Origin: PALSA-505 sp035308365
GTDB lineage: Bacteria; Actinomycetota; Actinomycetes; Streptosporangiales; Streptosporangiaceae
DNA: 64,000 nucleotides
Assembly: GCA_035308365.1 (NCBI GenBank)
Contig: DATGGU010000121.1
Location: 22,924 to 86,923, forward strand
Direction: 5' to 3'
Position numbers and translations under genes: made by a program. Every line of letters begins with the position of its first letter. The stretch's first letter is position 1. This document shows positions 50,400 to 58,599 of this stretch, one piece after another. The notes beneath the pieces were generated by a model. That model was not told the origin of the DNA and made no database searches. It saw only the letters and a list, made by a program, of their open reading frames with translations.

Positions 50400-51518
50400 A
50401 TGACCGCTCGCGAGACCCCTCCCTTCCGCGCCGACCACGTCGGCAGCCTGCTGCGCCCGCAGAACCTGCTGGCCGCCCGCGATGACTTCGCCGCCGGGCG
50501 GATGAGCAAAGAAGACCTCCGCGCCATCGAGGACGAGGCGATCGCCGACGTTGTCCGGCTCCAGGCGGACGCCGGGCTGCAGACCGCGACCGACGGCGAA
50601 TTCCGCCGCGCCTCCTGGCACATGGATTTCATCTACCGGCTGGGCGGTATCAGCAAGGCGCCGGGAAACATGGCCGTCCGTTTCCGCAATCCATCGGGGA
50701 CGATCGAGTTCACCCCGGCAGCCATCCGCATCGACGGCAAGATCCGGCTGCCCGAGCCGATCTTCGCCGGGGACTTCGCCTATCTGCGCTCGATCGCGGG
50801 ACAGGCCACGCCGAAGCTCACGATCCCCTCACCTAGCATGGTCCACTACCGGGGCGGCCCCGCCGCCATCGACCCGGGCGTGTACCCGGACATCGAGGAG
50901 TTCTGGGCCGACCTGTCCGCGGCCTACGCCGAGCAGGTCCGCCACCTGGCCGGTGCGGGCTGCACCTACCTGCAGTTCGACGACACCAGTTTGGCTTACC
51001 TTAACGACCCGCATCAGCGCGCGGAGATCGCCGCGCGCGGCGACGACGCCGGCCATCTGCACCTGCGCTACATCCGCCAGATCAACGCGGCGCTGGCGGG
51101 CAGGCCGCCGGGCCTGGCCGTGACGACGCACATGTGCCGGGGTAACTTCCAGTCGTCCTGGGTGGCCGAAGGCGGCTACGACTTCGTGGCGGAGGCACTG
51201 TTCGGCGAGCTGGACGTGGATGGCTTCTTCCTGGAGTACGACGACGAGCGCTCCGGCGGGTTCGAGCCGCTCCGGTTCGTCCCCAAGGGCAAGATGGTCG
51301 TGCTCGGCCTGGTGACCACCAAGCGCGGCGAGCTGGAGTCCAAGGACATGCTCAAGCGCCGTATCGAGGCGGCCAGCAAGTTCGTCCCGCTGGACCAGCT
51401 GTGCCTGTCGCCGCAGTGCGGCTTCTCGTCCACCGTCGAGGGGAACAAGCTCACCCGCGGCGAGCAGGCCGCCAAGCTCCGCCTGATCGTCGAGACCGCC
51501 GCCGAGGTCTGGGGCTGA
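50400..51518 (+). CDS. MetE-like cobalamin-independent methyltransferase
   Basis: 372 residues, about half a full MetE; it corresponds to the C-terminal catalytic barrel alone (core-MetE/UROD-MetE type). Visible: FRADHVGSLLRPQNLLAARDDFAAG at the start, TDGEFRRASWHMDF, THMCRGNFQSSW (zinc ligands His and Cys), and LCLSPQCGFSSTVEGN (last zinc Cys). It transfers a methyl group to a thiol such as homocysteine. Donor and acceptor are not known; a methanethiol oxidase follows 3 kb further, which hints at sulfur methyl metabolism. Confidence 0.88.
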   Translation: MTARETPPFRADHVGSLLRPQNLLAARDDFAAGRMSKEDLRAIEDEAIADVVRLQADAGLQTATDGEFRRASWHMDFIYRLGGISKAPGNMAVRFRNPSGTIEFTPAAIRIDGKIRLPEPIFAGDFAYLRSIAGQATPKLTIPSPSMVHYRGGPAAIDPGVYPDIEEFWADLSAAYAEQVRHLAGAGCTYLQFDDTSLAYLNDPHQRAEIAARGDDAGHLHLRYIRQINAALAGRPPGLAVTTHMCRGNFQSSWVAEGGYDFVAEALFGELDVDGFFLEYDDERSGGFEPLRFVPKGKMVVLGLVTTKRGELESKDMLKRRIEAASKFVPLDQLCLSPQCGFSSTVEGNKLTRGEQAAKLRLIVETAAEVWG

Positions 51519-51610
51519 ACCAGGGCCTGAGCTGCGGCTGTCCGGGCGTGAAGCGACCATGCGCAATTGCCTGCCGCATGTCCTGCGCGTTCTTGGGCAG
51601 CACAGTGGCC

Positions 51611-51772
51611 ATGAGCATAAGGGAGTCGGTGCCTGGGGCACTGATCTGGCTGTTCTGGTTGTTAGTGGCGATCGTTCTGATCGTCTTGGTGGCCCTCCTG
51701 ATCCACCACTTCGGCGGGTTCGGTCTCGATCTTCACATCGGTGACTTCCATGTCGACCTCGGCGTCACGTAG
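51611..51772 (+). CDS. Small single-pass membrane protein
   Basis: About 53 residues: MSIRESVPGALIWLFWLLVAIVLIVLVALLI by position 1-31 (one long membrane helix), then HHFGGFGLDLHIGDFHVDLGVT, an amphipathic tail. Similar tiny membrane proteins with a GxxxHIGxFxFxxGV-type end occur in actinomycetes without known role. Its last 111 bases are antisense to the 3' end of the acetoacetyl-CoA synthetase gene. Ribosome site is weak, so the call is moderate. Confidence 0.5.
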   Translation: MSIRESVPGALIWLFWLLVAIVLIVLVALLIHHFGGFGLDLHIGDFHVDLGVT

Positions 51773-53755
51773 CCGCCGCGCATAGGCAACGAAGAAGTCC
51801 AATGCCGCCGGGTCGGCCATCGCGCTCGCGTTGGCCGCCTCGGCGGCCGGAACGCCCTGCAGGATCCGGCGCACCGGGATCTCCAGCTTCTTCCCGGTCC
51901 GGGTCACCGGGATCGCGGGAACCTGCAGGATCCGGTCGGGCACGTGCCGTGGCGTGTACTCGGCCCGCAGCCGCTCGCGGATGACATTCTCCAGCGAGGC
52001 GTCCAGCGTCACGCCGTCGGCCAGCGTGACGAACAGCGGCATGAAGAACCCGCCGCCGGGCAGGTCAAGGTTGACCACGAGCGCGTCCCGCACTTCCGGC
52101 ACCGAGGCCAGCGCGTTGTAGATCTCGGCCGTGCCGATCCGGACCCCGTGCCGGTTGAGCGTCGCATCCGACCGTCCCAGGACGAAACAGCCACCGCGCT
52201 CGTTGATCCGGAAGAAGTCGCCCTGCCGCCAGACGCCGGGGAACTCGGCGAAGTACGACTCCCGGTACCGCGCCTGCCCGTCGTCGCCCCAGAACGCGAC
52301 CGGCATGGACGGCAGCGGCTCAGTGATCACCAGCTCGCCGACCTCGTCCACCACACTCTCGCCCTTCTCATTGAAGGCGCGCGCCGCGACCCCCAGGTGT
52401 GGCGCCTGGATCTCGCCGGCGTAGACCGGCAGGATCGGCACCCCGCCGACGAACCCGGCGCAGATGTCCGTCCCCCCGCTGCCGGTGGCCAGCCACAGGT
52501 CGCGCTTGACGTTGCGGTAGAACCAGGCGCCGCACCCGGCCGAGACCGGCGACCCGGCCGGCATGATCGCCCGCAGCGGGCCCAGCCCGAACCGCTCAGC
52601 CGGCACCACCCCCGCTCTGTTCATCAGGTCCACGTAGGACGGGCTCGCGCCGAAGAAGCTGACGCCGGCCTGCTCGGCCAGCTCCCACAGCACGTCCGGC
52701 CGCGGATGCGCCGGGCTGCCGTCGTAGAGCACCGGGCACACGCCCAGCAGCAGCGAGCTGACCAGGAAGTTCCACATCATCCAGCCGGTGGTGGTGTAGA
52801 AGAACATCCGGTCGCCGGGCCGCAGGTCCATATGGAACCGCTGCAGCTTCATCTGTTCGAGCAGGATCCCGCCATGCCCGTGCACGATCGCCTTGGGCAG
52901 CCCGGTGGTGCCGGAGGAGAACAGCACCCACAGCGGATGATCGAACGGCACCTGCTCGAACTCGAACTCCGCTGCCGTCACGGCCGGCCCGTTCAGTGCG
53001 TCATCCCAGCTCAGCCAGCCGTTGACCGCCGTGTCCACGCCCCCTCCGTAAAGAAGCGGAATAGTGATCACGTACCTCAGGCCGCTCAACTCCGCGGCGA
53101 CCTGCCGCAGTTCGGCCCGCCGGCCGAACCGCCTGCCGCCGTACTGGTATCCGTCCGCGCCGATCAGCACGGTGGGGGTGAGCTGGGCGAACCGGTCAAG
53201 GATGCCGCGCGCCCCGAAGTCGGGCGAACAACTCGCCCAGATTGCCCCGATGCTCGTGGTGGCCAGCATCGCGACCACCGCCTGTGGCACGTTCGGCAGG
53301 CAGGACACAACCCGGTCACCGGGCCGCACGCCCATCTCCCGCAGCCTGGTGGCCAGCGTCCGCACCTGCCCGGCCAGCACCGGCCAGCCAACCCCGGTCA
53401 GCGGCGCGGTCTCGCTGGCATGCAGCAAAGCGACCGCTCCGGCCCGCTCGCCCCGCAGCACATGCTGCGCGTAGTTCAGCCGCGCGCCAGGGAACCACTG
53501 CGCCCCCGGCATCCGCCGGCTGCCGAGCACCCGCTCCGGCGCGGCCGACGCCTCGATCCCGCAGTAGTCCCACACGGCCTGCCAGAAACCGTCAAGGTCG
53601 GTCACCGACCACTGCCACAGCGCGCCATACCCGTCGAACCGCCGCCCGCGGTCCGCGAGCCAGCCCATGAAATCCGTGATGTTGGCGTCGGCCACCCGGT
53701 CGGCACCCGGTGTCCACAGCAGGTCGCCCTCACGCACCTCGCCGTCAAGGTTCAC
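51662..53755 (-). CDS. Acetoacetyl-CoA synthetase
   Basis: 697 residues from a GTG at 53755. Acyl-adenylate family: WVLFSSGTTGLPKAIVHGHGGILLEQMK (ATP P-loop), ATGSGGTDICAGF, VWRQGDFFRINERGGCFVLGRSDATLNRHGVRIG, and TRTGKKLEIPVRRIL (catalytic Lys). Length and the N-terminal ACAS domain (WSVTDLDGFWQAVWDYCGI) fit acetoacetate-CoA ligases (AACS), which activate acetoacetate with ATP. The last 35 residues are acidic and unlike the family; they are antisense to the small membrane protein gene. Ten bases separate it from the upstream acetyltransferase. Confidence 0.92.
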   Translation of the reverse strand: MNLDGEVREGDLLWTPGADRVADANITDFMGWLADRGRRFDGYGALWQWSVTDLDGFWQAVWDYCGIEASAAPERVLGSRRMPGAQWFPGARLNYAQHVLRGERAGAVALLHASETAPLTGVGWPVLAGQVRTLATRLREMGVRPGDRVVSCLPNVPQAVVAMLATTSIGAIWASCSPDFGARGILDRFAQLTPTVLIGADGYQYGGRRFGRRAELRQVAAELSGLRYVITIPLLYGGGVDTAVNGWLSWDDALNGPAVTAAEFEFEQVPFDHPLWVLFSSGTTGLPKAIVHGHGGILLEQMKLQRFHMDLRPGDRMFFYTTTGWMMWNFLVSSLLLGVCPVLYDGSPAHPRPDVLWELAEQAGVSFFGASPSYVDLMNRAGVVPAERFGLGPLRAIMPAGSPVSAGCGAWFYRNVKRDLWLATGSGGTDICAGFVGGVPILPVYAGEIQAPHLGVAARAFNEKGESVVDEVGELVITEPLPSMPVAFWGDDGQARYRESYFAEFPGVWRQGDFFRINERGGCFVLGRSDATLNRHGVRIGTAEIYNALASVPEVRDALVVNLDLPGGGFFMPLFVTLADGVTLDASLENVIRERLRAEYTPRHVPDRILQVPAIPVTRTGKKLEIPVRRILQGVPAAEAANASAMADPAALDFFVAYARRLRDAEVDMEVTDVKIETEPAEVVDQEGHQDDQNDRH

Positions 53756-53765
53756 ACGGCCGACG

Positions 53766-54293
53766 CTACAGCCGGCCGAAGGCGCAGGCGTAGCGGAACG
53801 TTCCGCGCAGGGTGCCGTCCCAGGCGGTGAGCGGGCGGATCTGGAAGTGCTCCGCCCAGCCGGGGCCGGGTGGCAGGACGCCGAGGCTCTCGGCGGGCAG
53901 GAAGCCGAACCGGCGGTAGTAGCCGGGATTGCCGAGCAGCAGGATGGCTGGCTCGTCCAGCGCGTCGGCGGCGGCCAGGACGCCGTGCATGAGTGCCAGC
54001 CCGACGCCCCGCCGCTGGTAGCCGGGCAGCACGCCGAGCGGGCCCAGGCCGGCCGCGGGGCGGCCGTCGATGCTGCCACGGCTGCAGACCACATGCCCGA
54101 CGATCTCGTCACCGGCCGTGGCGGCCAGCGAGAGGCCGGGGATCACGCTGCCGTCATTGTGCAGTTCCTGGACCAGCCGCGCCTCGGCCACCTCGGCCGG
54201 CCCGTTCGCACCGCTGGGCGGCCTGGCGAACGCCGCACGGTGCACGGCGAGGACGGCGGCCTCATCGGCGGGCAGGTCCCTGCGCAGGATCAC
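53766..54293 (-). CDS. GNAT family N-acetyltransferase
   Basis: 175 residues from a GTG. The acetyl-CoA loop is LGVLPGYQRRGVGLALMHGVL near residue 85, followed by the fourth-helix strand region AILLLGNPGYYRRFGFLPAESLGV, a pattern of the GNAT predicted N-acetyltransferase group (COG3153). Substrate unknown. It heads a two-gene operon with acetoacetyl-CoA synthetase and is divergent from the SBP56 gene. Confidence 0.9.
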   Translation of the reverse strand: MILRRDLPADEAAVLAVHRAAFARPPSGANGPAEVAEARLVQELHNDGSVIPGLSLAATAGDEIVGHVVCSRGSIDGRPAAGLGPLGVLPGYQRRGVGLALMHGVLAAADALDEPAILLLGNPGYYRRFGFLPAESLGVLPPGPGWAEHFQIRPLTAWDGTLRGTFRYACAFGRL

Positions 54294-54380
54294 CCGCGAA
54301 GTCTGGCCTCATCCACGCGCGCTGACAACCGGGTTTCTGGGTACGGAGGAATCTGTGTCCGGCTGAGATAGGAGAAGATT

Positions 54381-55805
54381 ATGAGCGATCCACCGCTCGA
54401 CCCCACGTTCTATCCTTCGCCAACCGATGCGGCAGCGGCACCGGCCGAGAAAATCGCGTACGTGGCGGCCTTTTCCAGGCCCGCCGACAAACCTGACGCG
54501 ATCGCCGTGGTCGACGTGGACCCGTCCTCGGGCAGCTACGGATCGGTGACGGGCTTCACCGAACTGCCGAACACGGGTGACGAGCTGCACCACTTCGGCT
54601 GGAACATCTGCTCGAGCGCCCTGTGCCACGGCGATCATGCCCAGCACGCCGAGCGGCGCTACCTGGTCGTGCCCGGCCTGCGGTCCTCCCGCATCTACAT
54701 ACTCGACACCAAGGAGAACCCCACCGCACCCCCGGTGGTGAAGGTGATCGAGGCGGGCGAGCTGGGCAGCCGGGCGGGCTACTCCCGCCCGCACACGGTG
54801 CACTGCGGCCCTGGTGGCCTGTACATGTCCTGCCTCGGCGGCGCGGGCGGCCAGGACGGGCCCGGTGGCGTGGCGCTGATCGACCATGACACGTTCGAGG
54901 TCACCGGCCGGTGGGAGACCGACCGCGGCGACCAGTACCTGGCCTACGACCTGTGGTGGCACCTCGCGCACGAGGTCGCCGTCACCTCCGAGTGGGGCAC
55001 CCCGTCGATGATCGAGGACGGCGTCAATCCCGAACTGCTGCTCGGCCGCAAGTACGGGCACCGGATCCACTTCTGGGACCTGGGCAAGGGCACCCTGCAA
55101 CAGACCGTGGACATCGGCGACCAGTACCAGATGACGCTGGAGCTGCGGCCCGCGCACGACCCGACCAAGAAATACGGATTCCTCGGCGTGGTGGTCAGCG
55201 TGGAGGACCTGTCCGCCTCGATCTGGCTCTGGCACGAGGACCAGTCCTCGGCCAACGGCCGGTGGACCGCGACCAAGGTCATCACGATCCCCGCCGAGCC
55301 CGCCGCCGCCGAGTTGCTGCCACCGGCCATCCAGCCCTTCGGCGCGGTGCCGCCGCTGGTTACCGACATCGACCTGTCCGTGGACGACCGCTACCTGTAC
55401 GTTTCCTGCTGGGGGACCGGCGAGCTGAAGCAGTACGACGTCACCGACCCGTTCCACCCGCGGGAGACCGGCTCGGTGCGGATCGGCGGCATCGCCGGGC
55501 AGGCTGCCCACCCGGCCCAGCCGGACATGCCACTGCGCGGCGGCCCGCAGATGGTAGAAGTGAGCAGGGACGGCCAGCGGGTGTACACCACAAACTCGCT
55601 GTACGGCGCGTGGGACGACCAGTTCTACCCGGACGGAGTAGGCGCCTGGATGGCCAAGTTCGACGTAACCAACGGCGGCGGGATGTCGCTGGACGAACGC
55701 TTCTTCCCGCATGGCGACGTATTCCGCGGCCGCCGGGTGCACCAGGTCCGGCTGCAGGGCGGCGACGCGTCCAGTGACTCGTACTGCTACCCACCGCGAA
55801 GCTGA
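54381..55805 (+). CDS. Methanethiol oxidase / selenium-binding protein (SBP56 family)
   Basis: 474 residues with AGGAGA upstream. SBP56 hallmarks: KIAYVAAFSRPADKPDAIAVVDVD, DELHHFGWNICSSALCHGD, RYLVVPGLRSSRIYILD, YSRPHTVHCGPGGLYMSCLG, WWHLAHEVAVTSEWGTPSMIEDG, and SCWGTGELKQYDVTDPFHP. The bacterial members (MtoX) oxidise methanethiol to formaldehyde, hydrogen sulfide and peroxide using copper; the His and Cys motifs seen fit that. No signal peptide is evident. A beta-carbonic anhydrase gene follows after 19 bases. Confidence 0.92.
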   Translation: MSDPPLDPTFYPSPTDAAAAPAEKIAYVAAFSRPADKPDAIAVVDVDPSSGSYGSVTGFTELPNTGDELHHFGWNICSSALCHGDHAQHAERRYLVVPGLRSSRIYILDTKENPTAPPVVKVIEAGELGSRAGYSRPHTVHCGPGGLYMSCLGGAGGQDGPGGVALIDHDTFEVTGRWETDRGDQYLAYDLWWHLAHEVAVTSEWGTPSMIEDGVNPELLLGRKYGHRIHFWDLGKGTLQQTVDIGDQYQMTLELRPAHDPTKKYGFLGVVVSVEDLSASIWLWHEDQSSANGRWTATKVITIPAEPAAAELLPPAIQPFGAVPPLVTDIDLSVDDRYLYVSCWGTGELKQYDVTDPFHPRETGSVRIGGIAGQAAHPAQPDMPLRGGPQMVEVSRDGQRVYTTNSLYGAWDDQFYPDGVGAWMAKFDVTNGGGMSLDERFFPHGDVFRGRRVHQVRLQGGDASSDSYCYPPRS

Positions 55806-55824
55806 CTACCAGGAGGATCCGCGC

Positions 55825-56316
55825 ATGTCCGTCACTGACGAGTACCTCGAGAACAACGCGCGCTACGCGGCGCAGTTCAGTGGCCCGCTGCCGATGCCGC
55901 CGTCCCGGGGCGTGGCCGTGGTCGCCTGCATGGACGCCAGGCTCAACGTGTACGGCATGCTTGGCCTGGCCGAAGGCGAGACGCACGTGATCCGCAACGC
56001 CGGGGGAGCGATCACCGACGACGCGATCCGCTCGCTCGCGATCAGCCAGCGGCTGCTCGGCACGCACGAGATCATCCTGATCCACCACACCGACTGCGGG
56101 ATGCTCACGTTCAGTGACGAGATCTTCAAGCAGAGCATCCAGGACGAGACCGGCATCAGGCCACCCTGGGCCGCTGAGTCCTTCCGGGATCCCGACACCG
56201 ATGTGCTGCAGTCGATCGCCCGGATCAAGGCGAGCCCGTTCCTCCCGCACACCGACGAGGTGCGCGGCTTCGTGTTCGACGTCGCGACCGGCCGGCTCAC
56301 CGAAGTGGTGAGGTGA
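55825..56316 (+). CDS. Beta-carbonic anhydrase
   Basis: 163 residues from an ATG with AGGAGG upstream. The zinc site is complete: Cys35, His88 and Cys91, with the CxDxR dyad Cys35-Asp37-Arg39 (VACMDARLN) and HHTDCGM. This is the small Rv1284-like clade. It interconverts CO2 and bicarbonate, but members of this fold also hydrolyse COS or CS2. Operon-like position after methanethiol oxidase makes a sulfur-compound role possible. Confidence 0.93.
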   Translation: MSVTDEYLENNARYAAQFSGPLPMPPSRGVAVVACMDARLNVYGMLGLAEGETHVIRNAGGAITDDAIRSLAISQRLLGTHEIILIHHTDCGMLTFSDEIFKQSIQDETGIRPPWAAESFRDPDTDVLQSIARIKASPFLPHTDEVRGFVFDVATGRLTEVVR

Positions 56317-56336
56317 CCGGGCGGCAGGACAGACTC

Positions 56337-56367
56337 GGGGGTTCCGCGGCACTCGGGCGGAACCCCC
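56337..56367. terminator. Hairpin between carbonic anhydrase and CsoR genes
   Basis: GGGGGTTCCGC (56337-56347) pairs perfectly with GCGGAACCCCC (56357-56367) across a 9-nt loop. It likely terminates the SBP56-carbonic anhydrase transcript. As an 11-bp inverted repeat just before a CsoR-type gene it could also be an operator. Confidence 0.7.
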
Positions 56368-56461
56368 GCCTCTGGCCCCCTGGCCTCCTGCTGGCCGCCG
56401 GGATTGTCCGACCTGCCATCTAGACTCATCGCATGCAATCTGGCGGCCACCGAGGTGTCTA

Positions 56462-56743
56462 ATGCACGGTTACACGCAGGACAAAGAGGCGTACCTGAAG
56501 CGTTTGCGCCGGATCGAAGGTCAGGTGCGCGGTCTGCAGCGGATGGTCGAGTCGGACGTTTACTGCGTGGATGTCCTGACTCAGGTGTCCGCGGTGACCC
56601 GGGCGCTGCAGGCGGTTGCGCTCGGGTTGCTCGAAGACCATCTCGGCCACTGCGTCACCCAGGCCATCGAGCACGGCGGCCCGGAAGCCAACGACAAAGT
56701 CAAGGAGGCGGCCGCCGCCATTTCCAGGTTGGTCAAGAGCTAA
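56462..56743 (+). CDS. CsoR/DUF156 metal- or sulfur-sensing repressor
   Basis: 93 residues. It has the DUF156 fold pattern KEAYLKRLRRIEGQVRGLQRMVESDVYCVDVLTQVSAVTRALQAVALGLLEDHLGHCV. The Cu(I) ligand triad of CsoR is present as Cys35, His60 and Cys64; persulfide-type CstR sensors lack the His. It represses copper-resistance genes in other actinobacteria. No copper ATPase follows; the upstream neighbour is the copper enzyme methanethiol oxidase, so local regulation of that operon is possible. Confidence 0.9.
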   Translation: MHGYTQDKEAYLKRLRRIEGQVRGLQRMVESDVYCVDVLTQVSAVTRALQAVALGLLEDHLGHCVTQAIEHGGPEANDKVKEAAAAISRLVKS

Positions 56744-56880
56744 TAAGCGGGAGCGGACAGCCCGCGCTGCTGGCCGTGGCTGGTTACTGCGTCGTCCGGC
56801 TGGGGGTGGCCTGGTGGTGCCAAGCGCCTGGCAGACTGTGCGCAGCCGCCGGGAAAACCCGGCCGACAAGCGCTTCGTGG

Positions 56881-58578
56881 ATGGTGACAGCCGTGACTGC
56901 GGCATTAATCGGTGAGCTGGCCGACGAACTGGCCGGGATCCTGCTTCGCAACGACCCGTTCTGGGCCTCGGCCCAGGGAATGCGGGAGTACGCCGGGGAC
57001 GTGCCGGACCTGTCCCCGCAGGCCCGGCAGGTCTGGCGTGACCAGGTCGTGGACATCGCGGTCCGGTGTGACCAGCAGGAGCTGAGTAACCCGGAGGCCG
57101 GCAGCCAGATCCTGCTCGAAGCCGTCAGGGACAAGGCCGTGCGGGAGCTGGCCGCCGCCGACTCGCGGGTGGAAGAGTTCTCGGTCACGACCTTCCCGCT
57201 GTCCGGCCCCTCGGCGATGCTGCTGGTGGCCTCCCGCACGCTGATTGACGACGCCGGCAGCGCGGCCGCCTACCTGAGCCGGTGCCGGCGGCTCCCGGTC
57301 TATCTCGACCAGAGCACAGCGATGCTCCGGGATGCGGCCAGGGACGGCCTGCTGCCGGTCGCCCCGCTGGTGGCCGACGCCATCCGGCAGCTACGTGAGC
57401 ACATGGCACACCCGGAGCGGGATCCGATGCTGGCGCACCGCCCACCCGAGGGCTGGGCCGGAGCGGCGGCCTGGCAGGACGAGGTCGAGCGGGTCATCCG
57501 TGACGACGTACGCCCGGCCATCGGGCGGTACATCGACGTGCTCACCGAGCTGCTGCCCGCGTCCCGGCCCGCCGAACGGGCCGGGCTGCTGCACATGCCG
57601 GGCGGCGTGGCCGCCTACGCCTGCGCGGTCCGCAACGGCACGACGCTCCCGATGGACCCGGACGAGATCCACCGCATCGGCCTGTCCGCGCTGGCCGAGA
57701 TCGAGGAGCACATCGCCGAACTGGGCGGCCGGGCGGTGGGCTCGCACGACATCGATGACATCATGGCCCGGCTGCGTAACGAGGTATCCCGGGCAGGAGC
57801 CGACGGCGGCGACGCGATGACCCGGGCGGCGCAGGCCGTGGCCCGCGCCCAGGAGCGGGTGACCGAGATGTTCCATGCGCCGCTGCCCGCGCAGTGCGTG
57901 ATCGAGCCGATGCCGCCGCACCTGGCCGCCTTCGGTGCACCGCCGTTCTACTCGCCGCCGGCCCGGGACGGCTCACAGCCCGGGACGTACCTGTTCAACA
58001 GCGCACAGCCGGGGCAGGCGGGGAGCTGGGCGCTGGAGGCCACCGCCTTTCACGAGGCGGTGCCCGGCCACCATGTGCAGTTCTCCCGGCTGCAGCTCTT
58101 GCCGGAGCTGCCACTGCTGCTGAGCGCGTTCTACGTGGTGCCGCACGGCGAGGGCTGGGGACTGTACGCGGAGCGGCTGGCCGATGAGCTCGGCCTGTAC
58201 TCCGACGACATCCAGCGGCTCGGCATGCTCGCCTCCACGGCGTGGCGTGCGGTGCGGCTGGTGGTAGACAGCGGGCTGCACGCGCGCGGCTGGAGCAGGG
58301 ACCGGGCCAGGGAGTTCGCCTTCGCCCATTCGCCCATGCCCGAGGCCTTCATCGCCGCCGAGATAGACCGCTACATCGCCCTGCCCGGCCAGGCGCTCGG
58401 TTACTACATCGGCCAGCAGGAGATCCTGCGGCTGCGAGAGCGCGCCCGGGCCCGGCTCGGCGCCGCCTACGACATCAGGGACTTCCACTCCGCCGTGCTC
58501 GACCACGGCAGCCTGCCGCTCACCCTGCTGGGCAAGGTGGTGGAGAACTGGGCGTCCTCGGTGGCGGCGGCCGTCTAG
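56881..58578 (+). CDS. DUF885 family zinc peptidase-like protein
   Basis: 565 residues from an ATG at 56881 (alternatives at GTG 56884). DUF885 proteins are thermolysin-like; the zinc motif H391EAVPGH397 and downstream EGWGLYAERLADELGLY are present, as is the C-terminal ALGYYIGQQEILRLRERA. No signal peptide is seen. Actinomycete members are uncharacterised peptidases. Convergent with the AAA/VWA gene. Confidence 0.88.
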   Translation: MVTAVTAALIGELADELAGILLRNDPFWASAQGMREYAGDVPDLSPQARQVWRDQVVDIAVRCDQQELSNPEAGSQILLEAVRDKAVRELAAADSRVEEFSVTTFPLSGPSAMLLVASRTLIDDAGSAAAYLSRCRRLPVYLDQSTAMLRDAARDGLLPVAPLVADAIRQLREHMAHPERDPMLAHRPPEGWAGAAAWQDEVERVIRDDVRPAIGRYIDVLTELLPASRPAERAGLLHMPGGVAAYACAVRNGTTLPMDPDEIHRIGLSALAEIEEHIAELGGRAVGSHDIDDIMARLRNEVSRAGADGGDAMTRAAQAVARAQERVTEMFHAPLPAQCVIEPMPPHLAAFGAPPFYSPPARDGSQPGTYLFNSAQPGQAGSWALEATAFHEAVPGHHVQFSRLQLLPELPLLLSAFYVVPHGEGWGLYAERLADELGLYSDDIQRLGMLASTAWRAVRLVVDSGLHARGWSRDRAREFAFAHSPMPEAFIAAEIDRYIALPGQALGYYIGQQEILRLRERARARLGAAYDIRDFHSAVLDHGSLPLTLLGKVVENWASSVAAAV

Positions 58579-58599
58579 GAAGTGCGGACTGGGCGCTGC

